Below, one piece after another: positions 25,701-37,655 of a DNA stretch of 64,000 bases. The notes beneath the pieces are model-generated. The model ran no database searches. It worked only from the letters and a program-made list of their open reading frames with translations, and had not been told where the DNA came from. The stretch is taken from assembly GCA_003342895.1 (NCBI GenBank), contig PTFA01000271.1:682409-746408 (forward strand). The letters are read 5' to 3'. The stretch comes from Casuarius casuarius (lineage: Eukaryota; Chordata; Aves; Casuariiformes; Casuariidae). Every line of letters begins with the position of its first letter. Position 1 is the first letter of the stretch. Made by a program: the position numbers and the translations under genes.

Positions 25701-28700
25701 ATATGAGCACAGCACAGATTCTGTCTTTCAGGCTACAAAACCAGGTACTAATCTACCCTCCTCTGGCAGCTGGATCTCTCTTTTCAAAGGATTCACCAGA
25801 ATCTTTCAATAGAATGATCACTGTGTCTGTGCTTGATGATATTTGATGTCTGTGGAGAGGCAGAGTTTTAGTTATAGATAAAAATAAAAATAACAAAAAT
25901 AATTAAAAAAACCTTTGATCTGAATTCTTCCAGGAATGACTCTGGACTCTTCTTCAGCCTACAAGCCAAGATGGGTACGGGATGGATTTTATATGGCTGT
26001 GCCAGCAGAGTACCATTAGCTGTTCTCATATCTTGACTTTTCATGCATTCATTCTCAAAGATCAGCTGTTCAGGGATGTATAACCTCTCAATTCTTCAGT
26101 TCAGGGTGTGTGACCTTCCCCAATTTAGAGGTGGAAAACCAAAGATTCAGGCTCAAGGCCAAGCTCCCTGGTCACCAATGTGATTACATGTTTACTTACA
26201 CTCTGGCTGCAGCTTGAAGCCTAGTTGATTCACACAAGCAGAGAAACACAAGGTAGGTAGAGCAAGAGCCTGGCTTATATGCAAACCAGCCCTACCCTGC
26301 CAGTATGGCTGCCACTGCATTTAGCTTGAGCCAAGTAGTATAACAAATCTGAACTTATGCTTAAAGAAGTACATTTCTTATGCAGAGAGAGACCAGAAGC
26401 ACAAGTAAGCTACCATGCACCACCTGAAAATGGGTGAGCCATCTGTGTGAAGGCTCTTAGCTCACAGCAAATGCAAAGTAATAAGGCTTAGCTTAGCATG
26501 CAATAAGAGATGTTTCACTAAGGCAGCATGACATCACATGAACAGAGAGCTCAGCACCCCCATTGAGACACTTACCATAGCTCAGATGACAGGCAGCTAT
26601 TGTTAAGGTACAGCAACATCATGTGAAAGTTTATCTGAATCCCAAGCAAACTACCAATAGTCACAAAGGAAGCCCAGAACACACCAGAACACAGAACTTC
26701 CCAGAACCTCAGATATCAAGCCTGCCTTCCTCACCTTCACTGGATAATGAAAAATAACATTCAGGTGTATCCTTTATCAGATGATCAGTATTTCTCTAAT
26801 TGTTCCAGTATGGTAGCTTTTAAAGTATCATTCATTTAAACAGCTAGTGAAAGCATCAGATCTGTCTTAATGCAGATTAACAGAAGACTTGCATTAAAAA
26901 TGCTTGCAAAAGATGCTTTCTAGAAATAAACATCTTATGGGGACAAAAAGAAATTTCCAGCTGTGGATAGCTAATGCCATGGCTGCTTAGGGCAGAAATT
27001 CTTCAGACTTCAGAAGCAGATATATTGCAGGCTAGGACTATAGATGACTTTGGTCTGGCAATTCCTATGCAAGATGAAACTTCCCTGCCATAGGATCTTC
27101 TACTGTAGGAAAGTTCTTGTGTAACCTCTTGATAGGTAAATATAGAAGAGCTTGCTCAAAATGAACTCCTTCCCACAACTGGAAATGGTTGTTCTACCTT
27201 ATAGTAAAAAGCTGCTCAGCACAGGTAAGGAATTAATGGGAAGAAAGAAAATAGCCAGAGATTTCTGATGACATTTGGGTTCATCATGCTCGATCCATAG
27301 CATATACGCGTATAAGCAGAGTTCAGACTTACAATCTCTGTGTCAAGCACTAAGACTTATATGTGATTTACATGCACGGTCAGAAGGGGAAAAAAAATTA
27401 AGTCAGATGCTTTCATCACAACACAAAGTTATGTGAGACCATGAATTGTTTGGTACCAATATAGTCTCTCAAGGGTATGTCACATCTGACTCTTTATGCG
27501 TATTCCTCAGTGTTTTCAGGAATTTAGCACTTAAAAGCTCCCAGTGAGATCCAGCCCCACTGAACAGAGTCTGCCTGCCTTTACCATGAGTTAATTCCCA
27601 GGTCAAAGGTGCATTTCAGACCATATTCTCATAACTGTAAAATAGCCATCACTGTTGAATCTTCCAGCGATCTGAACCTGGGAGTTTCTGCAGAGCTTGC
27701 AGGAAGTAAAAAGAGTAACAGTAGCAATCCCAACAGATAAGGACATCTACCACAACCAGCATCCATTGCTACTGCTCTCCAATCTGCTCTAGCCCAGCAA
27801 ATAGGTGTACGGTATATTATGCCTGCCAATGCAGTTTGGTTTGAGTCAGTCCTCAGTCTCTGCTAGGGAAAAGTAGCAATACTGACAAAGCAACATTTTG
27901 CAGGTAGCATCTGACCATGCTTTAATTAAAATCTCAATCTTATTTTGACCATAAGCAATGCTGGAGGGTCTTTCAGGCAAGTTGTTACCTTTAGCAGTAT
28001 GCAGGGAGTGGGTGGCAGGATGGAGGGGCATTAGTGTAAGTTTCTATAGAATATGTCCCTGTCTATATGGTTTTCTCTGTGTCTAGATACAGCATAATTT
28101 AATCTCCAGCATGCCACACAGTCAACCCTACATTGCTCAGAAAGGGCCCATGATAGCAGAAATGCAGGAATATTAGCTTTACAGAAAGGGGAAAAGCGAT
28201 TTCAGTTCAACAGCAATACAAGGGAAACGGGCTACTTGGATGACCCACCATATGCATGTGATCATGTGGCTGCAGATGAAAAGACAACACTCACATAAGC
28301 CTACTTCTGGGTTTCAAGTGTGCTCTAAATGTCAAGATCCTGTACAGAGCATACCTGTTTAGCTGGCACTTAGTCTTTCAGAAATTCTGCCCAAGGAAAC
28401 CCAGGTACAAATTATGGGACACAGCCTGGAAAAACAAACTTCTAGTTACTAAAGATGGAAGCTGATTTTTCTCTGTTTCTCTTGCCATGGAGGACAGCTC
28501 CACCTGATTTCTCTCACATCTTGATCAACAGGCCTGGCTGCCACTTGCATCACTTGGCATGTACCTGCAACCAAAGGAGCACATCTAATTTGTATCTTTC
28601 CACTCCTGTTAAATAGGCATATGCCCATTTTCATGACAGTGAGGTGGAATAGAAGTCCTCAGTAACTCCTAGTTTCCTTGTGAGCTGATGGCACTCTAAC

Positions 28701-29188
28701 ACTTTTCGGAGCAATTAAATATTTTGTAGAATTGGGCCAATAGCCAGGGCACAGATCTGGCACATGGAAAAACAGTAAGTCAAATATCTCCTTGTTACCA
28801 CAGCAACTTGAAAAACACAGTGAAAACAGTACAGATCCCTGCAGAATTCCTGAGGATGAACAGACATACAAGTCTTGAAATACTGGAAAAGTATTATAAT
28901 GATGCTCCTGAATAGAAGAATAAATCCTCCTTCATGCAGACGTGAATGTCAGGAAGCCAGATGTTGCGTATTGATATTGAAACTTTCTAAAATCCCCTAA
29001 AATCTGTTGGATAATATACAGGGAACTGATTGTACCAAAGCTTAAAGAAACAAGAATAGTGCAGACAGTTACACAACTAAGCAACATTTGGGGAAATACT
29101 GATTGTATTTTCTGATTTATTGTTCATCATGCTTTTTGCATTTTTTTAATTCGCCGTATCCATTTACTTCCATGGATTGTGTGGTATA
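25701..29188. other. Non-coding stretch, no gene recognised
   Basis: An A/T-rich tract of AAAAATAA-type units lies at 25878-25912. A short signal-peptide-like reading frame (27629-27766) is listed separately. No repeat family was assigned. Confidence 0.45.
27629..27766 (-). other. Short reading frame resembling a secretory signal peptide
   Basis: An ATG at 27766 (minus strand) has G at -3 and G at +4, a favourable initiation context. It opens a 45-codon frame starting MDAGCGRCPYLLGLLLLLFL. Residues 10-21 are almost all hydrophobic (leucine-rich), followed by PASSA-E, a plausible signal-peptidase site after residue 26. The frame continues ETPRFRSLEDS and stops at 27629. A weak splice donor (CCCAG/GTTCAG) lies just after residue 29, so it could be a first exon. 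An upstream in-frame ATG also exists (27829). With no matching protein known to me, chance is the leading explanation. Confidence 0.12.
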
Positions 29189-29285
29189 GACCTGATCCTG
29201 CCATCTCAGCAGGCTTGATTCAAAGGCTGTTGAAGTTAAGAGAAAGAACTCCATTAACTCTGGCAAGCTTTGGCTCAATGCCTCA
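29189..29285. mobile_element. MITE-like palindromic element
   Basis: It follows the pattern 'cctgatcctgc', 'aaggctgttgaagttaag', 'gaaagaactccattaactc', 'caagctttggctcaatgcc'. This is a diverged version of the sauropsid repeat 'cctgatcctgcaaagcccattgaagtcaatgg.aa.actcccattgacttcaatgggctttggatcaggcc'. The two arms are partly complementary around the centre. Confidence 0.5.
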
Positions 29286-30920
29286 GACTGGTATAAGACA
29301 AGAATACAGCTGTCCCAAGGGAGCCAGTGAATCACTTCTAGCTGATGTCAAAGGAGAACCAAAGAGAACAGTCTGATATTTCTTCGACTGCATTCTCCAG
29401 GATTCAGATTTAAGAGACATTACCTTTGGTAGAAGACCAAAGTCTTGTAGCCCCTGTATTTATTTAAGGTATCACACAAACTTGCTTAAGATCAGTACAT
29501 TTTGGTGTTGATATCAGTCTTCTCTAATACTACAAAATATTCTAGAAATAATTTTTTTATATACAGTGCAGGCTTTCTTTTTCCCAAATAAATTCTTTTT
29601 ATGTCAATGGAAACCTTATGACACAAAAAAACATTTCTAGTTAGTACTGTGGCCCTCCCTCTGATACCTAGCCTGGGAAACCATTTAAGGACCCAAGCTC
29701 TGAAGAACTTTTTTTTCTCTCTCTTTCTCTCTCTCCTTTGATCCTGCAGTACCAGTCCCTGATCCCCAGAATTTAGCAACAATCAGAAAAAACTGCTTAT
29801 CAAGGAATCACATTCCTCAGTTAAAAAATAAAATCTGTTAATCTTAATTATTTAAGGAAAAAACCTTGTAAAACTAAAGATGCATTTATTAATACTCACA
29901 CAATATCATATTAGATTTTCCTGCATTACAGAGGTACAAGAAAATACCTGAAGACTATAAACAAGAACATGTTAAGTTCATACAGCTCAATCTTACGCTG
30001 TATGAAACAGAAAAGCTTCAGTTCTTTTGTGGGAAAGATATCATTATGCACCCTCCAAAGATGCTGTCCCTTCCTTCATTCAACTACTAGGGTTTGCACC
30101 AAGACAGGCATGGCTTTGTAAGGTAATAACAAGATACAAAGGCAGTTGAGTGTCTTGAGAGAGAAGCTTTGATGCAGGAAATCTGAAATTAATATGCACT
30201 CCAGCGAGTTCACCACAATGATTGCAAAGCCGAAACTATAAACTAACTCTCAGAGACAAAAGATGTAATCGAAGTTAAAACATACTCAGAACAAGGGTGC
30301 TTATAGTCAGAACCAAAGCAACCATAGATTGTACAAGACCCTGCTGAGTCTTGCTGATTTATAATCTTTTCATGTTGTCTCCACCCACTTGTGAGGCCAA
30401 TTTTAATTATTTTCTGGATGAATCAGATGCTGTAGCAATGATGAATATAGTCTACCAAGAATTCTCCACTAAGACTATCTGATTTTTATTTCACATTTGG
30501 AGAGTGGACACATTCAATTAGAAACAGAACAGAGCTGAACCATCATCCAAAACTTGAACTGAAGCTCTGGGAGTTTATAGACTGCCAATTAAGTTGTATT
30601 GGCTAAAACTGCATTTGCATTTTCTGTTTGCATTTCACTGTTTTCATGAATTATTGTTACAAACGATGCATATTACCCCACATCCAGGATATGAATAATG
30701 TCAAACTGTGAAGTTCGTAATACAGAGCTCTTAAATCTGTGGCAGCCCCCAGTGATTGAAAATGGAAGTCCCAAATAAGTATAAAATGATGGTAAATACC
30801 AGTGATTGGTTCTGTTTACAAGAAGAAAATACAATTTTTCAAGGCAATCCATTTATTAATTGTTCTATGGTAATGGTAAGCGAACATATTTGAGGGCATG
30901 GCCTCATTGTGCTCATCACT
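29286..30920. other. Non-coding stretch; part may be conserved regulatory DNA
   Basis: A CT-rich tract lies at 29709-29738. The part at about 30580-30720 is AT-rich but complex and contains an octamer motif ATTTGCAT (30613-30620) followed closely by TTTGCATTTC and ATGAATTATTG. This is a style seen in developmental enhancers. Conservation cannot be judged from one sequence. Confidence 0.3.
29709..29738. repeat. CT-rich low-complexity tract
   Basis: A T8 run is followed by CTCTCTCTTTCTCTCTCTCC. Confidence 0.88.
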
Positions 30921-31105
30921 TCATAGAAACCAAGAAGCTAGGGCTAGAGCCAAGGGCTAGAAGAAATGCCATGAGGTCACCTAGTCCACTCTGCTGCCTA
31001 ATGCCAGGGTCAGCAATACCATCTGGACAAACACCTCCAAAGCTGGAGATCCTGGGCTTTGCTGACCTTTCTGTAAGAAATCTTTTCTGGGAACTGCACT
31101 TAGAC
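30921..31105 (-). mobile_element. CR1-type LINE, 3' end, antisense
   Basis: It starts with 'tcatagaaaccaag', the reverse complement of the CR1 3' terminal 'ttctatga' style end. It continues 'gggctagaagaaatgccatgaggtcacctagtccactctgctgcc' and 'ccatctggacaaacacctcc', then 'aatcttttctgggaactgca'. These are the expected antisense blocks (ggaagggacctc.agaggtcat.tagtcca..ccctgc; aacaggtgtttgtc reversed). A MIR-type copy follows at 31235. Confidence 0.6.
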
Positions 31106-31234
31106 ACAAGACAACTATTTGTACATTCCTATTTGTTCTTTGCTGTTTCACATTACCATGTGCTATTTTAACTCAGGTTCCACTGGTGATCCACTCCAAC
31201 CTCTCCGGAGCCTCCTATCCAGAATGCTAACAAA

Positions 31235-31345
31235 AGAGGATGGAGATCCCTGCTTTACGGGAACTGAGAGATCAAGTGATATACCCAAAGCACACACAGT
31301 GTCTGCAGTGAAGCTAGAAAAAGTGACTGAAACTAGGTGTTGTCA
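31235..31345 (-). mobile_element. MIR-type SINE, antisense fragment
   Basis: 'tgctttacgggaactgagagatcaagtgatatacccaaagcacacacagt' corresponds to the antisense MIR core 'ttttacagatgggaaactgaggca.agagg..aagtgacttgcccaaggtcacacagc'. The flanks are too diverged to set exact ends. Confidence 0.5.
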
Positions 31346-32819
31346 GGTGCATACTGAAAAACTGCAGTTGTATTCCCTGCAGGAGAGCTTCTGATCATGA
31401 ACCAGTCATCTAAGAGGAACATAAATACCACACGCTGTTCATAGGTCTGCTCCTGTCATAAACACATTTGTCTGATCACCATTGCTCTCAGACCTGGATT
31501 ATTTCACTGTAAGTCATTAATATTTCACAACAATTACCTGAATTGATGCCAAGGAAAATGTTGCTTGTGACTGCTCTGAATAGCTGACTTGCTCTAGTTT
31601 TTTTTTTTTAATATCCTTCCTTTTAAATATCCTTTATCTGATGGCCTCTGCCTTAGACTCAGAAGTTTGAGAAATATAGACAAGAGAGCAAAACAGTTTC
31701 TCCTAAGATATCAAATGAAAGATATAGCTGAAAAAAAGTATCTTTCATTTGTTCTTGTGAGAGATGAAAATTATGGTGACAGTTGGTCATTCATTTTATC
31801 TGTTATCAGAAAAGATTTTAAATATTTGATCAATTCCCAAGAAAACATCTAATGCTAAAAAATGGATAGGACTTAGAGAAAAAAGCCATAGTTGCCCTTT
31901 AAAAGCAGCCTGAACATGAGACACAGGGTTTGCAAACAGAAAAAAAAATATGAGATTACCTGCTGTACTGGTTCTCCCTGAAGCTATATTTTTGAGCAAT
32001 AAAAGTATTCTTTCTTATTCAGGAAATTAATAGAATGGTGTGTACAGACAGAAAAAAATACTACTTAGCTAGATATAAAATGAGGGATTGATGAATAAAA
32101 TACATACAATCTCCTGACAAAGAAGACCTTCAGAAAAGTGGAGAAGGGAGAAGGGAGAGGACAGAGTTCCTGTTTCATTGATTCCTATATGACACTCCAC
32201 TCCTCTCCATCAGCATGGAAGAAAGTTGTGGGGGTCCAACACACTAACCCTGCTGCATCCATGGATCTTTGGGAGCACAGAGGCACCAGTCCCCACCCAG
32301 ATCACCAGTGTTTCCACACCAGCAGGGATGGGCTAGAAAAGACCACTATTGACAGTTACCCTGAAAGTGTAACAGCACAGGGAATTCTTACTACATCAGT
32401 CTTTTTTAGAGCAAAAGCAGATAAAGCAGACAGAAAGAAGGATTACTGCTCCCAACAGAAAGAGGCCAAGTTGAAGCACAAAGAACAGCTCCACATGATG
32501 GAGGGTAACACCAGGTTTCCTGAACTAGTGATAACTGAGCAGTCCTTGGAACCAGATCCAGCCAAGCCACAGTCTCAAAGTGCAGTCTCTGAACTCCTTG
32601 CTCACAGAAGGGACTTCTAAGTTTGGGCTGAACATCACAAGCATGGGACTAGTTAACTAGTCATGGACTAGTTCAAGCCAGGACTAGCTCCAAGTCCCTG
32701 TCCTGAGCTCCACTACACAGTGTAGAAATGTCCAAACTGAGGAAAGGGACTCACGAATGCAGTAAAGGAAATCTAAGCGGAGAGCTGAATCCCATGGAGC
32801 TGTAGCCAAATGGAGTCAG
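31346..32819. other. Non-coding stretch with a 160-codon open frame
   Basis: A plus-strand frame at 32138-32620 (160 codons) is open. Its product is hydrophilic, with a K/E/Q-rich part around residues 90-125, but I do not recognise it. It has no clear repeat underneath and no convincing promoter or splice evidence. It is most likely a chance frame. Confidence 0.3.
32647..32662. repeat. Perfect 16-bp palindrome GACTAGTTAACTAGTC
   Basis: An exact palindrome. The GGACTAG(T/C) unit recurs at about 32665 and 32681, so three copies lie within 40 bases. Function unknown. Confidence 0.9.
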
Positions 32820-33015
32820 AAGGGATCACACAGCACTTTGCATCCATGGATCTCACAACACTGTGCAAACATCTATTAACCCTCATACTGCTGAGCTACT
32901 GAGACTTACAGGTACTCATCCCCTATAAAATTCAGGGACTAGGAGTCTGGCAGAGGTCACACAGAATGAATCACTGGCAGAGCTCAGGAGAGAAAACAGC
33001 AATTCTTATCTCTGC
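32820..33015 (-). mobile_element. MIR-type SINE, antisense
   Basis: In order: 'ggatcacacagcactttgca', 'atctattaaccctcatactgc', 'tgagacttacaggtactcatcccc', 'ggcagaggtcacacagaatgaatcactggcagagctcagg'. This matches the antisense MIR-type element. 'Ggatctcacaacactgtgc' repeats the first block about 30 bases later, suggesting a small internal duplication. Confidence 0.55.
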
Positions 33016-33260
33016 AAACCAAAGACACCAAGACATTTTCTCTTTTGTCATTATAATGTAGTACAACCCAGCTTACTGCCAGCCTGGAAAAGAAGCAAGG
33101 GAGGTTTCCAGTGTCTGCACTGTCTCAAGACAAGTGAACGGGAAGGGCTGGAAGAAGCAGTCTGCACCAGGTAGTGGTGCAGCCTTCAAACATTTCAGGA
33201 ACAGTTAACAGAATTTTTGTTTCCATTTCCTTATTTTTCTTATTCTGGCTTATCTCTTCT

Positions 33261-33300
33261 TAGACTGTAAACTTTTGGGGCAAGGACTAAATTAGGCATA
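33261..33300 (+). mobile_element. L2/MIR-type 3' tail fragment, sense
   Basis: 'Tagactgtaaacttttggggcaaggact' matches the L2/MIR tail 'tagactgtaagctcttggggcagggact'. Only this short piece is recognisable. Confidence 0.4.
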
Positions 33301-36300
33301 ACTGATTAATTCAGTTTATCAGGAAAAAGGAAGAGCAATGAATAAGACAGCCCCATGCAACAGCTTGTTTATATCCTAGACAAAACGATACTATGAACTA
33401 AGGAATCACTAACCAGTAATTTAGAATAAAATATATCACAGACAGATCGTAATGATTGCCTAATCAGGTGCTAAAGCAACAGAAAAAGAGGGCTATAGTG
33501 ATTACACTCAAAAGAACTCCTAATGTATGGCAAGCTGGAAATGTGCAGTTAGGGGAAAATGCCCCAAAACATACCTTTGGTCCCACATTAGCATAAACTG
33601 ATTTCAACAGAGTTGTCACTTTTCCTTTTACTGATGCTGTCATTGAAAAGGCTTGTGGATTGAATGGGAACTGACTAGTCAAATTTTGGAATCAAACTGA
33701 TTTGAGGCAAATAGACCACAGAGATGGCAAGGAGTCAGTGATGCTTAAGGAAAAAAAGCAAGAAGAGTTTATTTTAGTAATACAGGTTAGGAATGTTAAT
33801 AAAGATATGTATCTCCAAAATAATATATATAATGATTTTTCATGTTGACAGCATCTGTTTAAAGATGATTTCTATGGCTGTTAGCCAAAGGTTTGGAGAA
33901 GTGTTATTTGGCCCTGTAAGTCACTATTATGGAAATAAACCACACTCTTTTGGGTTATTTGGTGTACATGACAGCACAGATGCAATTTTTGCAAGGCTGG
34001 CTCTGTCTTTCTAATTAACTGTACTCTCTCCAAGACATAGCTGACATCTGCCTGTACCAGTCCTCCTTCATTTTGGTCAGATCTCTCCTAGAGCTGATGA
34101 TGACAAGCAGCAAATTCTCATCTTGCTGCTCTCCCCTCAAAGTGTTTCTTTCTTCTGCCTTTCACCAAAGAGTAGAGGGGGAAACCTAAAGCATTCAACT
34201 GCCTTAATCTTGCTGATCTAGTGAAGTGTTCCATCATTCTTGAGCAACAACAGATCTAATTAGCAATGCAATGCCAGTCATCTGCTGTGATAGCAACCCT
34301 TTCCAAAAGAACATTTTCCAAGACTGACTTTTCCATTAGGCTCCTGATCATGGCTCTTGATCTTTGTCATGAATTTGGGTTTTTTTTACTTAAATTAAAT
34401 GAAATGTGAAACACACTGCCTCTTAAGGAAGAAAAATCATTTTGCATGTAACACGAAGTATTGTTGCAAAGTGGTAGTGTTTGTATGTGTGTATGTGCAT
34501 ATGTGTGTGCGCTTGTACGCATGTGCACCATTTTCCTCTGTCATATGGTAGCAGGTGCATTCAGCAAGGAGCTCCGTGTCAGACTCCGCACTGTGAGTAG
34601 GAAAGAGAAATACCCAAACCATCAAAACACCATGGTTCTGTAGCAGAAGAACCTTTATTTTACTCTTGCCTCCCTTTGAAGTTTTAGGTATTATATCTGC
34701 ATGCACACGTATGCAGAAGCACAGGTAGCTTTTGAAGCCTGAATAGCAACTTTGGGAAGAAGGTCATAAAGGAATGTCCTTCCTTTCTTCAGGGTGTGAG
34801 TGACTGGTAATCTGGGAACTCTGAAATGTATTCCTGTTACCTAGATACAGTGAGGAAAGGATCACAAACTAGAACTTAGAGCACAAGGGCAAATAATTAC
34901 TTTGTGTTAGCACTTGTAAGGAGAGCAGGAATTGTCAGATTTAATGAGTTCAATGGCCATTTCAACCACGACTATCAGGCTGCATCAGAGGCCTCCATTG
35001 TGGACCATCATTCATTAACCAGCCCATGGATGTTTCCTTCCATTAGTCAGAGGAAAGCCTGAAGAACAAGAGTTTATTCTCCTTCTGTTTTTCATTTTCT
35101 ATTTGTGGTTAGCCTTGAAAAACTAATAAACATTTAGTGTGTCTACCACATAATTCTATGTTTGCCTGTACATATAGTTGCTGTAGGGAGGCAAACACTA
35201 TCACTCACAACAGCAGACGTTAAATCAAACAGACAGTCCTTTGTCTCCACTAAATAAATCAGTTTTCCCTCCAGTGACAGTTTTCAACCCCCAATAAATT
35301 AGAAAGCAATCACATAAACCTGAAAACAGAACAGAAAAATACACATTTGCTAAAATACATATGCATGTTTATATATGCAGATTCAATACAAAGTAAAAAT
35401 CTTTCCAGAATTTATTCATTCTGGATGTTTTCCTTTTTTAAGACATACTCAAAGCCTCTCATACTGCAGTGAGTCCAGTTATGTAGCAAAAGGCTCCTGG
35501 CATTAAACCAACCTATTTTTGATCACTTCACATGTATTGATACTCATACCCTCTTAAATTAATAAGATGCTGGTATTTTAAAATACCCTGTAGGTTTAAT
35601 ACCAACCCACAGTCTGGCATTTGAATGATCTATGTTTAAACCCATTAGCGGCCAAGAGCCCAGGACCACATCTCCCTTGGCTTAATACCCTTTCTCATTT
35701 CCAGACCTTCTCTTCCTCCATCATTCATGAGCATAAATAATATGCAACAGTTCACATTAAGCTGCCTTTGTATGACAATCCTGAGACCATTTTTTAAAAC
35801 AGCTGTTAGTCCTTTTGTTCAGCAAGTTCTTGATCAGTTTTAGGAAGGGCTTTACAACCTCTCAGAATCAATCTGAAGGCTTATAATAAAAGACTCCTTG
35901 ATGAACTGCTTTTCAAATAGATGCTTTTGCCTTTTTGGCTAGGAAAACATAGGGTCATGTTGGTTGTCTAAACAGTTGTCACAAACAGAGAGGAGCACAT
36001 TTAAACACTTCTACAAAGTAGTCCACCAGCTGGGCTTCCTGAAAGGAGCCTCAAGGATTTCATGGAGCTTGGTATACAGGGCTGAGTAGGATACTAAAGC
36101 ATGAACAAGAGCAGACCCAGCACATGAGCTCATGAGGTGATGTGACTCAGCCAAGATTTTGCTGTTATCTCCAGTTACTAGGGAAGATGTGCTGCATACT
36201 TCTGCATTACAGAATATCCCGAGGTTCTAAAATGTGCTATGCTGGGAGACGGGTTGGCACACGACACCAGTAACGAGATACAGAACATTTTGTTCTAGAG

Positions 36301-36337
36301 TTCTGGTTTGTGTCTCTCCCATCTCATTAGAGACCTT
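33301..36337. other. Non-coding stretch; possible conserved elements
   Basis: A TG-rich tract lies at 34476-34527. Segments at about 33870-34020 and 35660-35960 are AT-rich, complex and repeat-free, in the style of vertebrate conserved non-coding elements, but there is no second genome to test this. No gene was recognised. Confidence 0.35.
34476..34527. repeat. Degenerate TG-rich repeat
   Basis: TGTG units alternate with TATG, CATA and TGCG (alternating purine-pyrimidine), an imperfect (TG)n tract. Confidence 0.8.
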
Positions 36338-36413
36338 GGGTGAAATTACTGCCTTGCTGACGTCAATGGCAAAACTCCCGCTATTGTTAGCCTGGGCCAG
36401 GATTCCCCCACAA
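36338..36413. mobile_element. MITE-like palindromic element, both ends present
   Basis: It begins 'gggtgaaatta', carries 'gctgacgtcaatggcaaaac' in the centre and ends 'ggccaggattccccc'. This follows the whole of the sauropsid repeat 'gggtgaaatcctggc...ttgaagtcaatggcaaaactcccattgacttcaatgggg.caggatttcaccc'. Its arms are diverged. It creates short open frames on both strands because of its symmetry; these are not genes. Confidence 0.58.
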
Positions 36414-36415
36414 TG

Positions 36416-37544
36416 TTTCTGCCACACGAGAAATACTTAATAACCATGTAGGTGGGTCTCCATCTGATTTGCAGCAGGCAGACAGCTTGCAGAGGATACT
36501 ATCACAGCTGGCATGACTTAATGCTTTGCTGATTGCCACAGGCAGGAGAGACTAAGGTGTGACGCTAACTTACATGATGACACATCAGAGAGGACAGACA
36601 CTGGTAAAGCACAAAAAAATGTGCACTGTTCCTGTTATTCTGGGATGGCAGTCTCTGGAGCTGGTTAGGGCAGAAATCTGAGCAAAATCTAGGGCCTCCT
36701 GAAAGATAATCAGGCCAAAGGCAGATTGACTGAATAAATATTGAATGGACTTCTGAGTTTGACTAAGCACATAGCAATGATTTTGTTAAAAAAAAAAAAA
36801 ACAGTATTCTCTGTGTTTTATTCATAGGGAAAAACTGGCATCCAAACACCGCCCTTATAAACATGCATCTTTATCTGTACTTCTCTGGAATAAATGCCCA
36901 CCCCCTAAAGCACCTTGCCTAAATGCATACATGTTTTCATCTGACTTGGGGCACTCCTGCAGACAGCAAGGCCATGGGCGCCAAAGTAACAAACCTGCAT
37001 GGTACTGTGCTGTGCAGTGCTGTGCTGCTGTTTTTCCTTGGTCTTGTGGGAGAGACCAAGTCAAAAAATGCCTGATTCCAGGCCAGAGGAGAAGTACTGA
37101 ACTGAATACCCATGCTTTAAATGTCTTTAGGTCTTTTACTCTTGGCCTATTTAAAGAGCACTGTCAGAGAAACAGATTATGATTAGACCAAGTTCCTCTG
37201 CTTTCTGTAGTAAGCAACTACAGGAATGTCGTTACTTAGAGCCCAGAACCGAGATGTCTGAGCTAAGAGAGTTTCCACTACCACCAGAACCAGCAGCAGA
37301 AGTATGCCAGCAGAGGTGAACCAGTGTTTATTTGCCCTGGAAAATCATTGTAGTAGTGTGGCCATATTGCTTTCAGGCTCAGGCTGCTATCTCTGCACAT
37401 TGCTGGGCACATGATAGTTTGGGTGGCTGAAGACACTAACCTGGGTGTTTCTGCTCTGTGAGACATGATGGAGTGTAGACATCTTCCTTCTGAAAATGAA
37501 AATGAGACTGACAATGCCAAACTACTCAAGCAATTTTGAAAACA
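36416..37544. other. Non-coding stretch, no gene recognised
   Basis: It has an A13 run near 36788-36801 and a local repeat of 'tgtgctgtgcagtgctgtgctgctg' type units near 37005-37030. No gene was recognised. Confidence 0.5.
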
Positions 37545-37655
37545 ACTCTGTTGTGCCTCAATTTCCCTTGCTGTAACATTAACAACATTTGTCCACTGCT
37601 ATAATACGTCTTGAAATCCAAGGTATAGATCAAAAGAGCAACATGAATGTTAACA
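37545..37655 (+). mobile_element. MIR-type SINE, sense fragment
   Basis: 'Ctctgttgtgcctcaatttcccttgctgtaacattaacaac' followed by 'cttgaaatccaaggtatagatcaaaag' corresponds to the MIR-type 'ctctgtgcctcagtttccccatctgtaaaatggggataa' box and the '.ctttgagatc.atggatgaaaag' tail. Confidence 0.5.

Noticed and set aside
32138..32620. 160-codon plus-strand open frame with a K/E/Q-rich part
   Set aside because: Hydrophilic low-information sequence without a recognisable domain. No promoter, poly(A) or convincing splice sites. Kept only as a remark in the non-coding entry.
33560..33625. Possible half of a palindromic element ('cataaactgatttcaacagagttg')
   Set aside because: The second arm and ends cannot be found.
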